This document shows positions 1-10,097 of a stretch of DNA of 64,000 nt, in pieces. This DNA comes from AG25 sp035518815 (GTDB taxonomy: Bacteria; Gemmatimonadota; Gemmatimonadetes; Gemmatimonadales; GWC2-71-9). The notes under the pieces were generated by a model. The model was not told the origin of the DNA. It did no database searches and worked only from the letters and a program-made list of their open reading frames with translations. Where the stretch lies: positions 1 through 64,000 of the forward strand of contig DATIXG010000109.1 of assembly GCA_035518815.1 (NCBI GenBank), written 5' to 3'. Position 1 is the stretch's first letter; each line of letters opens with the position of its first letter. The position numbers were made by a program, and so were the translations under genes.

Positions 1-1
1 T

Positions 2-115
2 CGTCAGACCGTGCGTCGCGCGCTCGGCCCCGCCGTGACCGGCTGGATCAAGGGGCGACTGAATCGCTTGCGCGCGGTGATGGCTACCCGAGGCGGCCCA
101 GCAGCGTCTTCGTAA
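2..115 (+). CDS. Possible 3' end of an unidentified plus-strand gene
   Basis: Reading the plus strand from base 2 gives 37 codons open from the window edge to a TAA at 113-115, rich in Arg and hydrophobic residues (contains VRRALGPAVTGWIKGRLNRL). If real, it is the C-terminus of a gene starting left of the window and converging on the ZIP transporter gene, whose 3' end it would overlap by 32 nt. No family is recognised. A short open frame at an edge in DNA this GC-rich is weak evidence. Confidence 0.25.
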   Translation, partial: RQTVRRALGPAVTGWIKGRLNRLRAVMATRGGPAASS

Positions 116-803
116 GCAGCGACGCCCCGACGCCTAGGAAGAAGGCCGTCGGAAGCCGCCAGCCCGACTTCCCCTGGAACTCGGGGACCAGATTCGAGGC
201 GGCGACGTACAGGGTGACCCCTCCCGCCACCGCCAAGCCGTGGCGCGCGAGGAGCCCGATCGAATCGGTCAGCAGAACCCCCGCCACCGTCGCAGCACCC
301 AGCAGCGCAGCGGACCCCACCGCCGCTCGGGGCGAACGGCCCGCCGCCATCATCAGGCTCGCGATCGTCACGCCTTCGGGCAGCTTGTGGATCAGAATCG
401 CCAGGAAGACCATGACCCCGAGCGCCGGGCCGACCAGGAAAGCACTGGCGATCGCCACGCCGTCGAAGACGGTGTGCAGCAACAGCCCAACGAGCGCGGC
501 TGTGCCCGCACCGGGGCGGACCGGGTGTGTCTCCTCACCAAAGTGGAAATGCGGGGTGACCGTGTGCTGCGTGAGGTGCACGGCCAGGTATCCCCCAAGG
601 AGGAGCCACGGTGCGCCCGGACCGCTCCGCGCGAACGCCTCCGGCAGGATCTCGGTGAGCGCCACGGTGAGCATGAACCCCGCCCCGAACGCGACCGTGT
701 GCTCGATGAGCACCAAACCGCGCACCGTGCCATTCGACACCGCCAGTGCGCCCGCGACGTTCCCGAGAGCCGCGACCAGAGCGTACGTGAGCGCGCTAGA
801 CAT
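84..803 (-). CDS. ZIP-family divalent metal transporter
   Basis: Inner-membrane ZIP permease of 239 residues, predicted to carry Zn2+ or a similar divalent cation. About eight hydrophobic segments are visible. The two signature helices are present: HTVFDGVAIAS (about 110-120) and HKLPEGVTIAS (139-149), which hold the His, Asp and Glu metal ligands. A His-rich loop (HTVTPHFHFGEETH, 80-93) before them is the usual variable cytoplasmic metal-binding loop. The start ATG at 801-803 overlaps the stop of cca by 8 nt, so it is probably translated with cca. The substrate cannot be read from the sequence. Confidence 0.88.
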   Translation of the reverse strand: MSSALTYALVAALGNVAGALAVSNGTVRGLVLIEHTVAFGAGFMLTVALTEILPEAFARSGPGAPWLLLGGYLAVHLTQHTVTPHFHFGEETHPVRPGAGTAALVGLLLHTVFDGVAIASAFLVGPALGVMVFLAILIHKLPEGVTIASLMMAAGRSPRAAVGSAALLGAATVAGVLLTDSIGLLARHGLAVAGGVTLYVAASNLVPEFQGKSGWRLPTAFFLGVGASLLTKTLLGRLG

Positions 804-1992
804 GGGCGAGCAGGTACTCCCGCGTATTGTGGCGAGGGTCCTCGATCACGAGACCGAGCAAGCGCTCGAGCGTGGTCCCCACGTCCGGACCCGGGCGCAC
901 GCCCGCCGCGAGCAAATCGTCGCCGGTCACCGCGAGGTCCTTCAGGCTCAGCGGGTCCTTCGCCGCACGGATCACCTGGACGACCTTGGGAAGCTGGGCT
1001 ACGGGAAACGGGTAGCGGGAGGGCGGGAAGGCTAGAAGAACGGCCAGCAGATCATCCGCGTGCTCGCCGACCCGCGAGAGCCAGCGGCGGACCTCCACGA
1101 CGTGCCGCGGATCGGGAATCTTGTCCCCCCAGTCTCCGATCGCTCTCGCCCGCTCGATGTCGCGATTGGAGCACTTGAGGCGAGTGAGCAGTGAGGCCGG
1201 ATCGGTCGCCAGCGCAGCGGACACGAGCACCGGGTCCCGTGGAAGCTTGTCCACGTCCACCCCTTCCCCCTTCGCCCTTCCCCGATCCCGGAGCTCTGGA
1301 AGCCAGATCCGCGCCGCGCCGACGGTCACCCACAGCTCGACGATCCGCGACACGCGCCTGGCGGTCAGGATGCCCTTGAACCACTCGTCGCGCACGCGTT
1401 CCGCCGACAGCTGCGACAATCCCGACACATTCGCTTCGGCCGCTTCGAGCGTGGCGGGGTGGATCCGGAACTCGAACCGTGCGCTGAACCGGAGTGCGCG
1501 CAGGATGCGCAGGAAGTCTTCGTGGAAGCGCCAGTTGGCATCGCCCACCGACCGAATCAGCTTGCGATCGAGGTCGGCCGCGCCCTGAAACGGATCACGC
1601 CACTCGTGGCGCAACGGGTGATACGCGATCGCGTTGATCGTGAAGTCGCGCCGCGCGAGGTCGTCGGTCAGCGACACGCCGAATTCGACCACCGCGTGGC
1701 GCCCGTCGGTGCGGATATCGCGGCGGAACGTCGTGACCTCGTGGGGGCGACCGGTCCGGTCCAGGACCGCCACCGTGCCGTGCTCGACTCCGACGGGGAT
1801 GGTGCGGGAGAACAGCCGCTGCACGTCCGCCGGCAGTGCGGCCGTCGTCAGGTCGAAATCGTGATTTTCGAGCTGCAGCAGATTGTCGCGAATCGCGCCA
1901 CCGACACACCACGTCTCGTATCCCGCCGACTCGAGCTTCTCGGCAATCCGTACAACCTCTTCGGGGATCGGCAGGCGCTCGGGAAAGCTCAT
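796..1992 (-). CDS. cca: CCA tRNA nucleotidyltransferase / poly(A) polymerase family
   Basis: Class II nucleotidyltransferase of 398 residues, expected to add or repair the 3' CCA of tRNAs. The N-terminal head has the G-G-A-I-R-D motif (31-36) and the catalytic D-F-D (45-47) in HDFDLTT, followed by the conserved RRDFTINAIAY segment that binds the template-independent nucleotide, then the helical neck and body. Whether it is a full CCA enzyme, an A-adding enzyme or a poly(A) polymerase cannot be settled by eye. A G-rich low-complexity insert reading RDRGRAKGEG lies in the body region (DNA 1257-1290). It follows gmhA after 38 nt and overlaps the ZIP gene. Confidence 0.9.
   Translation of the reverse strand: MSFPERLPIPEEVVRIAEKLESAGYETWCVGGAIRDNLLQLENHDFDLTTAALPADVQRLFSRTIPVGVEHGTVAVLDRTGRPHEVTTFRRDIRTDGRHAVVEFGVSLTDDLARRDFTINAIAYHPLRHEWRDPFQGAADLDRKLIRSVGDANWRFHEDFLRILRALRFSARFEFRIHPATLEAAEANVSGLSQLSAERVRDEWFKGILTARRVSRIVELWVTVGAARIWLPELRDRGRAKGEGVDVDKLPRDPVLVSAALATDPASLLTRLKCSNRDIERARAIGDWGDKIPDPRHVVEVRRWLSRVGEHADDLLAVLLAFPPSRYPFPVAQLPKVVQVIRAAKDPLSLKDLAVTGDDLLAAGVRPGPDVGTTLERLLGLVIEDPRHNTREYLLAHV
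1257..1290 (-). repeat. G-rich in-frame mini-repeat inside cca
   Basis: On the coding strand this is an almost unbroken run of GGGAAGG/GGGCGAAGG units, read as RGRAKGEG. It matches in style, and shares the GGGAAGGGG core with, the inserts in alaS (3240-3278, 4969-5004). It sits in a region of the protein that tolerates length variation. Confidence 0.5.
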
Positions 1993-2030
1993 CGCAGCGT
2001 TCCGCGTTCCGCCTTCCCCGTTCTGGCCTC
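1993..2030 (-). repeat. G-rich mini-repeat variant between gmhA and cca
   Basis: The 38-nt spacer reads on the coding strand as GAACGGGGAAGGCGGAACG followed by a further GCGGAACG unit. It resembles the intragenic G-rich repeats and occupies the position where the cca ribosome-binding site would be. Confidence 0.35.
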
Positions 2031-2606
2031 TCAGAGCCCCAGCTCCCGCTCCACCAGCTCGCAGATCACGTGCTCGGCCGCCAGGTGGAGCTCCTGAATC
2101 CGCGCGGTCTCGGCAGCGGGCACGACCAGGGCGTCGTCCACGAGCGGGCGCAGTTGCCCACCTCCCTTGCCGAGCAGCGCGACGACGCCGGCGCCCTTCG
2201 CCTTGGCCGCCCGCGCCGCCCGGATCACGTTCGCGCTTTCGCCGCTCGTGGAATGCAGGACGAGCAGGTCGCCGGGGCCGGCCAGCGCGTCCACCTGGCG
2301 GGAAAAGATCTCGTCGAATCCGAGGTCGTTGCCGCCGGCGGTGAGGATGGAGGTGTCGGTCGTGAGCGCGACCGCAGGCAGCGCGCGTCGGTCCCGCTTG
2401 TAGCGGACGACGTACTCGGCCGCGATGTGCTGCGCGTCGGCCGCGCTGCCGCCGTTCCCTGCGAAGAAGAGCGTCCCGCCCTGGCTCAAGGTGCGAGCGA
2501 ACCGCGCCGCAAGCCGCGCGATGTCGTCCGCGTGCTCGAGCGCCACCTGTTTGACCAGCGCAGCCAGCGCCTCGAGGTCCGCCCGGACCCGCTCGGTGGG
2601 GTTCAC
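2031..2606 (-). CDS. gmhA: Phosphoheptose isomerase-like SIS protein
   Basis: A 191-residue SIS-domain isomerase that should convert sedoheptulose 7-phosphate to heptose 7-phosphate for LPS-core or other heptose synthesis. It carries the phosphosugar loop GNGGSAADAQH (50-60), STSGESANVI (119-128) and LTTDTSILTAGGNDLGFDEIF. Glu64 and His179 align by position with the catalytic Glu65 and His180 of E. coli GmhA. The start is GTG at 2604-2606, chosen because it forms a GTGA overlap with the stop of the upstream small gene; the longer open frame upstream is only antisense-style read-through. No other heptose gene is in the window. Confidence 0.88.
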   Translation of the reverse strand: MNPTERVRADLEALAALVKQVALEHADDIARLAARFARTLSQGGTLFFAGNGGSAADAQHIAAEYVVRYKRDRRALPAVALTTDTSILTAGGNDLGFDEIFSRQVDALAGPGDLLVLHSTSGESANVIRAARAAKAKGAGVVALLGKGGGQLRPLVDDALVVPAAETARIQELHLAAEHVICELVERELGL

Positions 2607-2901
2607 GACTCGCTCTCCACCCCGATCCGCTCGGCGACCCGCACCAGGCCCGCCGGGTCGCCCTCGGCCAGCGCCTCGAACGCGTAGGTGACGAACGCGT
2701 CCGCCGCGAGCAGATCGAGCGCCAACTCGCGTCCCCCGGCCGGCTGGCTGGCCACGCGCGCCAGCAGGTCCCCGCCGAGGCGCGCCAGATGGTCCGGCAA
2801 CGGCTCGGCCGAGTCGGTCAGACGGGCCTCGAGATGCTGGCGCAACCCCGCGGGTGGCGCCGGCACGCGATCGCGGAGCCACGCGACCAGCGCCTGGCGG
2901 G

Positions 2902-2905
<4 letters not shown>
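2603..2905 (-). CDS. Small uncharacterised protein between alaS and gmhA
   Basis: A 100-residue, probably soluble helical protein (starts VTRQALVAWLRDRVP). It is rich in Ala, Leu and Arg, with an acidic C-terminus and no signal peptide or membrane segment. No family is recognised. Its start GTG overlaps the alaS stop as GTGA (2902-2905), and its own TGA overlaps the gmhA start as GTGA (2603-2606). Translational coupling on both sides is the main evidence that it is a real gene. Confidence 0.7.
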
Positions 2906-5544
<2,639 letters not shown>

Positions 5545-5599
5545 GCGAGGAATATAGTGCTCCCGGGGTGAGTGCCCGAGGTCGAGCCCGCGCTACCGA

Positions 5600-6235
5600 C
5601 TAGAGCCCCCGTTCCACCTCGTCCACGACTTGGCGCAGGTCCGCGCCGCGGTATCCGCGGCGGCTGAGATAGGCGAGCAGCCGCCGTCTGCGTACGGATG
5701 GATCCAGCCCCGCCAGCTGCGCGGCGCGCCGCGCGGCGACGGCCCGCAGGGTGGTCGCCGGATCGAGTCCCTCCTGGGCGAAGGCGTCCCGGACCGCCGT
5801 CTCCGCGAGCCCCCGCGCGACCCCCTGCGCCAGCAGGTCGGCCACAATCCGAGCCGGTCCCCGGCCCTTCGTCGCCCGCCGCGCCGCATAGTCGACCGCA
5901 AAGCGGCCATCGTCGAGCAGTCCCCGTTCCTCGAGCCGCGCGAGCGCCTGTTCCACTGCCTGGGGCGGGTGCTGCTTCTGCGCGAGGCGGCGCCGCAGAT
6001 CGCCCCGCGCCCGCCCCCGCGCCGCCAGCGCCCGGGACGCCGCGCGGTAGGCCGCTTCGATATCGGCCAGCTCCTGCAAGCGCGCGTGCAGCGGCCCGGA
6101 CAGTTCGGTGCCCACCGTCAGACCCAGCGCGACCACGGCGTCCGCCGGCAGAGACGCAAATCGCCCCCGATCCACTTCAACCAGACGGTATCCCGCCTGG
6201 CGCGGATCGGGGGCGAGGCCGGTCACGCGCGGCAC
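5600..6235 (-). CDS. recX: Regulatory protein RecX
   Basis: A 211-residue RecX protein, expected to bind the RecA filament and limit its activity. The repeated three-helix pattern is visible: RARGDLRRRLAQKQHPPQAVEQALARLEERGLLDDGRFAVDYA, ending with the typical RRRRLLAYLSRRGY. About 60 residues precede the first repeat. The start GTG (6233-6235) shares one base with the recA stop (TAGTG), so recA and recX are co-translated, the classic arrangement. Confidence 0.9.
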   Translation of the reverse strand: MPRVTGLAPDPRQAGYRLVEVDRGRFASLPADAVVALGLTVGTELSGPLHARLQELADIEAAYRAASRALAARGRARGDLRRRLAQKQHPPQAVEQALARLEERGLLDDGRFAVDYAARRATKGRGPARIVADLLAQGVARGLAETAVRDAFAQEGLDPATTLRAVAARRAAQLAGLDPSVRRRRLLAYLSRRGYRGADLRQVVDEVERGL

Positions 6236-7299
6236 TATTCCTCCGGAGGAGGTGCCTCCTCGTCGGGCACCGTCGCCCCCCGCATGCCGAGGTGCTCTTT
6301 CACCTTCGCCTCGACCTCGGCAGCCATATCGGGGTGGTCCTTGAGAAACAGCTTGGCGTTCTCGCGCCCCTGGCCAATGCGCTCCTTGCCGTACGCATAC
6401 CAGGCGCCGGACTTCTCGATGATCCCCACCTCGGCCGCGATGTCCACGAGCAGGGACTCGTGACTGATCCCCTCGTCGAACATGATGTCGAATTCCGCCT
6501 GGCGGAACGGGGGCGCGACCTTGTTCTTCACGACCTTCACCCGGACGTGGTTGCCGATGACGACCTCACGCTCCTTGACGGGCGCTATACGGCGCATGTC
6601 CAGGCGCACCGACGCGTAGAACTTGAGCGCGCGCCCGCCCGAGGTCGTCTCCGGGTTGCCGAACATGACCCCGATCTTCTCACGCAGCTGGTTGATGAAG
6701 ACCACCGCAGTGCGCGAGCGGTTGATCGCCCCTGCCAGTTTGCGCAGAGCCTGGCTCATGAGCCGGGCCTGGAGTCCGGGGAGACTGTCGCCCATCTCCC
6801 CTTCGATCTCGGCCTTCGGCACGAGCGCCGCGACGGAGTCGATCACGATCACGTCGACCGCCCCGGACCGGACCAGGATCTCCGTGATCTCGAGGGCTTG
6901 CTCTCCCGTGTCAGGCTGCGAGACGAGCAAGTTGTCGACATCAACGCCCAGCTTCTTGGCGTACTCGACATCCAGCGCGTGCTCCGCATCGATGTAGGCC
7001 GTCGCCCCACCCTTCCGCTGGGCGTTCGCCACCACGTGCAGCGCGAGGGTGGTCTTGCCGCTCGACTCGGGCCCGAAAATCTCTGTCACGCGGCCCCGCG
7101 GGATGCCTCCAATCCCGATCGCCGCGTCCAGGTTGATCGCGCCAGTCGAGATCGCGTCCACCCGTACGCGGGGCGTGTCGGCCCCCATGCGCATGATGGC
7201 CCCCTTGCCGCAGGTCTTCTCGATCTGCGTGATGGCGAGCGTGAGGGCCTTTTTCCGCTCGTCGGCCTGCCTGGCGGTGTCGCGGTCGTCGACGGCCAT
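6235..7299 (-). CDS. recA: Recombinase RecA
   Basis: DNA-dependent ATPase for strand exchange, and co-protease in an SOS response if LexA exists. The 354-residue product starts MAVDDRDTARQADERKKAL. It has Walker A GPESSGKT, Walker B VIVIDSV, loop L1 EGEMGDSLPGLQARLMSQALR, loop L2 FGNPETTSGGRALKFYASVR, and an acidic tail (PDEEAPPPEE). I chose the ATG at 7297-7299 because AGGA lies five bases upstream; an in-frame ATG at 7312-7314 adds MSRTP and has GAGGAGG 12 bases upstream. A TATATATT stretch lies upstream. No LexA box was recognised by eye. Confidence 0.97.
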   Translation of the reverse strand: MAVDDRDTARQADERKKALTLAITQIEKTCGKGAIMRMGADTPRVRVDAISTGAINLDAAIGIGGIPRGRVTEIFGPESSGKTTLALHVVANAQRKGGATAYIDAEHALDVEYAKKLGVDVDNLLVSQPDTGEQALEITEILVRSGAVDVIVIDSVAALVPKAEIEGEMGDSLPGLQARLMSQALRKLAGAINRSRTAVVFINQLREKIGVMFGNPETTSGGRALKFYASVRLDMRRIAPVKEREVVIGNHVRVKVVKNKVAPPFRQAEFDIMFDEGISHESLLVDIAAEVGIIEKSGAWYAYGKERIGQGRENAKLFLKDHPDMAAEVEAKVKEHLGMRGATVPDEEAPPPEE

Positions 7300-7346
7300 C
7301 GGAGTCCTCGACATGGGATGGTTGAGCCTCCTCGAATGGAGGCCCG

Positions 7347-7354
7347 AATATATA
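7347..7354 (-). promoter_or_regulatory. Candidate -10 element upstream of recA
   Basis: The coding strand reads TATATATT, an AT-rich island in very GC-rich DNA, 33 to 48 bases before the two candidate recA starts. There is no good -35 hexamer at the expected distance, so this is only a candidate. GAGGAGG follows at 7327-7333. Confidence 0.3.
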
Positions 7355-7366
7355 CCGAAGGCGCGC

Positions 7367-7783
7367 CTAGCGCCACCCCGGCCGGAATGCGTCTTCCACG
7401 TGCTCGAGCTGTCCGTCCACGATTCCGATGCAGTCGAACCGGTAGACGTCTCCCGGCTGACCAAATCGGTCCACCCATACGCGCGCGGCCTTCACGAGTT
7501 CGCGCCGTTTCACGCCGGTCACTGCTTCGAGCGGGCTCCCGAACGCCTGCCCGCGCCGCGTCTTCACCTCGATGAAGGTCACCACGTCACCCCGCCGCGC
7601 AATGAGGTCGATCTCTGCGCGCCCGGCCCGGAAGCGGTGGGCGACGATCTGGCAGCCGCGTGACACCAGGTAGCGGATCGCCTGGGCCTCCCCCGCCAGC
7701 CCGCGCCGCTGCCGCTCATCGCTCCACTGCGCCGGGTCGCTCCGCAGGCCGCTCTTCATGCGCAGGAAACTATCGGCGCGCAC
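7367..7783 (-). CDS. YraN / UPF0102 endonuclease-fold protein
   Basis: A 138-residue protein of the YraN family, a small restriction-endonuclease-like fold of unproven function. The core signature is clear: GLAGEAQAIRYLVSRG, then RAGRAEIDLIARRGDVVTFIEVKTRRGQAFG, giving the D...E-x-K arrangement, and a final VYRFDCIGI strand. The first residues (MRADSFLR) are poorly supported; an ATG at codon 9 (MKSGLRSD) is also possible. It ends just before the recA upstream region. Confidence 0.85.
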   Translation of the reverse strand: MRADSFLRMKSGLRSDPAQWSDERQRRGLAGEAQAIRYLVSRGCQIVAHRFRAGRAEIDLIARRGDVVTFIEVKTRRGQAFGSPLEAVTGVKRRELVKAARVWVDRFGQPGDVYRFDCIGIVDGQLEHVEDAFRPGWR

Positions 7784-7831
7784 GTCAACCGGCGGATCGA
7801 AAGCCCGCGGGTGGTACCCTTGTTATGCAGC

Positions 7832-7888
7832 GGTTCGGGGTCAGGGGCTCGGGGCTGGGGAAATGACCCGAGCCCCTGACCCCGAACC
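7832..7888. repeat. Perfect 22-bp inverted repeat between ftsK and yraN
   Basis: The arms at 7832-7853 and 7867-7888 (starting GGTTCGGGGTCAGGGGCTCG) are perfect reverse complements around a 13-nt loop. The repeat begins one base beyond the ftsK stop codon (7890-7892). It could stop ftsK transcription, but no T-run follows on either strand. The G-rich arm resembles the mini-repeats inside cca, alaS and ftsK. Confidence 0.8.
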
Positions 7889-7889
7889 C

Positions 7890-10097
7890 CTAACCCCCTA
7901 TCTCATCCAACTCATCCAGCCCCACCAGCACATCCCGCGGCTTTGACCCGTTGGCCGGTCCGAGCACGCCGGCATCCTCGAGCTGATCGATGATACGAGC
8001 CGCGCGCCCGTATCCAATGCTCATGCGTCGCTGCAGGAGCGACGTCGAGCCCAGTTGGTTCTGGATGCACACCTCGGCCGCCTGACGGAACAGCGGGTCG
8101 CGCTCGCCGGACGATTCGTCGTCCCCCGTGCCGCGTCCCGCATCCCGTGCTTCGGCTTCCTCGATCGCGGCGATCTGTCGTACGATCTCCGCCTTCCCCC
8201 GCTCGGCCGCGGCCGCGGCGGGCGCCCGGCTGCGGTACCAGTCCATCACGCGCTCGGTCTCGTCGGTCGAGATGAAGGCACCCTGAATGCGCACGGGCTC
8301 GCTCTTGCCGGGAGGCAGGAACAGCATGTCACCGTTCCCCAGCAGGGTCTCGGCGCCGTTCTGGTCGAGAATCGTTCGGCTGTCCACCTTGGCCGAGACG
8401 CGGAACGCCACGCGGCACGAGAAATTCGCCTTGATGAGACCGGTAATGACGTTCACCGACGGGCGCTGCGTTGCGAGGATGAGATGGATGCCGACCGCGC
8501 GCGCCTTCTGCGCCAGCGTCGCCAACGGTGTTTCGATCTCTCCCTGCACCGTCAGCATCAGGTCGGCGAGCTCATCCACGATCAGGACGACGTAGGGGAG
8601 GATCCCGCCGGAGTATGGGGGCGGGGGAGAAAGGAGGGGGGATGAGTCCGCGCTTCCCGATCCACTCGTCCCCCGCCCCTCATCCCTCGCCCCTTCCGAC
8701 GCCACGAGCGTCTTCCCCTCACGAACCTTGCTGTTGAAGTCCCCGATGTTCCGCGAGTGGTTGACGTGGAGCAACCGGTAGCGCCGGTCCATCTCGCTCA
8801 CCGCCCACTTGAGCACGGTGGCCGCCTTGTGGTTGTTGGTGACCACCGGATGTCCCAGGTGCGGCAGCGCCGAGTAGATCGATAGCTCGACCATCTTGGG
8901 GTCGATCATCAGGAGCCGGAGCGTCTCGGGAGGGTGCGTGTAAATCAGGCTCGTGATGATCGTGTTGATGCAGACCGATTTCCCGGAGCCCGTGGCCCCG
9001 GCGATCAGGAGATGCGGCATCTTCGCCAGATCGTCGACCACCGCGTCGCCTTCCAGGTTGCGCCCGAGCGCGACGGGCAAGGTGCGCGACGGACGCCGGT
9101 AGTCGCCGGTCTCGATGAGCTCCCGGATTGTCACCATGCGCGGCGTGGGGTTTGGCACCTCGATGCCGACCGCCGCCTTGCCCGGAATCGGCGCGACGAT
9201 TCGCAGGCTGTGCGCGCGCATGGCCAGCGCGAGATCGTCGGCCAGCGCGGCGATCCGGCCGACCTTCACACCCGGTCCCGGAGCCACCTCGTATTGCGTC
9301 ACGACCGGACCGACCGTGCGGCCGGCAATCGAGCCCTCCACGCGGAACGTCTGCAGCGTCTCGATGAGCTTCTCGCCCATGCGCTCGATCTGCGCGGCGC
9401 CGGCGTCCACGTCCTCTCCCGTCGGAGCGCTGAGCAGGTCGAGCGGTGGGATCAGAGCGCCGTCCACCGCGGGGGGCGGCGGCGCTTTCGGTTCGCTCTT
9501 GGGGCGTGGGGGTTTCGGCGGGCGAGGTGCGGTTACGGTCGGCGCCAGGCTGGCCCGCTCGCTCGGCGCGGGTCTGGGTTTGGGGGCCGGCTCGGCCGGC
9601 TTCCCCTCCTGGGTGCGCAAGGCGACCAGGGGATGCCATCCGATCGTCACGATGCCGAGCGCGGAGAGCGCAAACAGACCCAACAATGCGCCTCCCGCCG
9701 TGCCAACCGTGCGATGCGCGATGTCCGCGAGGCCGCCGGGCAGGAGCCCCGCCAGACGCTGCGCCGTGGTCCACGCGCCGTAGGGGGCAGCCAGGTCGGC
9801 GAGGCGCACGTCGGTGACGATCCCGATGCCGTACGGGACGAGTACGATGAGGCCCGCGCCGAGCGCGGCGCCCCGCAGTGTCGAGAGACTCCCCAGCCGC
9901 TGAAAGGCGGCCAGCGCCCAGAGCACGCCGAGCGCGGGGAGCAGGACCGCGCCCGCGCCGAACATCTCCCAGAGCCCGAGGCCCAGGGCACGACCCCAGC
10001 TTCCCGTCACCTGGGTGCCGAGGAGCGTCAGGCCGAGGAAGACGCCCACGACGAGCGCCCCGATCCCGATCAGCTCCTCGCGCACCCGGGGGTTCAC
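7890..10097 (-). CDS. ftsK: DNA translocase FtsK/SpoIIIE
   Basis: A 735-residue septal DNA pump for chromosome segregation. It has four N-terminal membrane helices (roughly residues 8-160), a Pro-rich linker (PRPPKPPRPKSEPKAPPPP), an alpha/beta motor with Walker A GATGSGKS near 366 and Walker B VLIVDELADLM, and a C-terminal winged-helix gamma domain (LLQRRMSIGYGRAARIIDQLEDAGV) that reads KOPS-type sites. Two inserts rich in Gly, Ser and Asp interrupt the motor and the motor-gamma linker (DNA 8612-8704 and 8109-8165). GTG start at 10095-10097, coupled to comB by GTGA. Confidence 0.96.
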   Translation of the reverse strand: MNPRVREELIGIGALVVGVFLGLTLLGTQVTGSWGRALGLGLWEMFGAGAVLLPALGVLWALAAFQRLGSLSTLRGAALGAGLIVLVPYGIGIVTDVRLADLAAPYGAWTTAQRLAGLLPGGLADIAHRTVGTAGGALLGLFALSALGIVTIGWHPLVALRTQEGKPAEPAPKPRPAPSERASLAPTVTAPRPPKPPRPKSEPKAPPPPAVDGALIPPLDLLSAPTGEDVDAGAAQIERMGEKLIETLQTFRVEGSIAGRTVGPVVTQYEVAPGPGVKVGRIAALADDLALAMRAHSLRIVAPIPGKAAVGIEVPNPTPRMVTIRELIETGDYRRPSRTLPVALGRNLEGDAVVDDLAKMPHLLIAGATGSGKSVCINTIITSLIYTHPPETLRLLMIDPKMVELSIYSALPHLGHPVVTNNHKAATVLKWAVSEMDRRYRLLHVNHSRNIGDFNSKVREGKTLVASEGARDEGRGTSGSGSADSSPLLSPPPPYSGGILPYVVLIVDELADLMLTVQGEIETPLATLAQKARAVGIHLILATQRPSVNVITGLIKANFSCRVAFRVSAKVDSRTILDQNGAETLLGNGDMLFLPPGKSEPVRIQGAFISTDETERVMDWYRSRAPAAAAAERGKAEIVRQIAAIEEAEARDAGRGTGDDESSGERDPLFRQAAEVCIQNQLGSTSLLQRRMSIGYGRAARIIDQLEDAGVLGPANGSKPRDVLVGLDELDEIGG
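8109..8165 (-). repeat. G-rich in-frame insert in ftsK, motor-gamma linker
   Basis: The coding strand contains CGGGATGCGGGACGCGGCAC then GGGGGACGACGA, read as ARDAGRGTGDDESSGE. It strongly resembles the right arm of the larger ftsK insert (GAGGGATGAGGGGCGGGG, read ARDEGRGT), so the two look like copies of one element. Confidence 0.5.
8612..8704. repeat. Stem-loop element inserted in frame in the ftsK motor domain
   Basis: About 93 bp with a G-rich left arm (GTATGGGGGCGGGGGAG onward) and a C-rich right arm (CCCCCGCCCCTCATCCCTCG) that could pair imperfectly around a roughly 25-nt centre. It is translated within ftsK as GARDEGRGTSGSGSADSSPL plus a Pro/Ser tail, between the conserved SRNIGDFNSKVREGK and ILPYVVLIVDELAD segments. 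Confidence 0.6.

Noticed and set aside
7315..7366. LexA/SOS box upstream of recA
   Set aside because: No convincing inverted repeat resembling a known LexA site could be seen; only an AT-rich -10-like island.
8612..8704. Frameshift or pseudogene in ftsK
   Set aside because: The inserts keep the frame, and motor and gamma motifs on both sides are intact, so the gene is functional.
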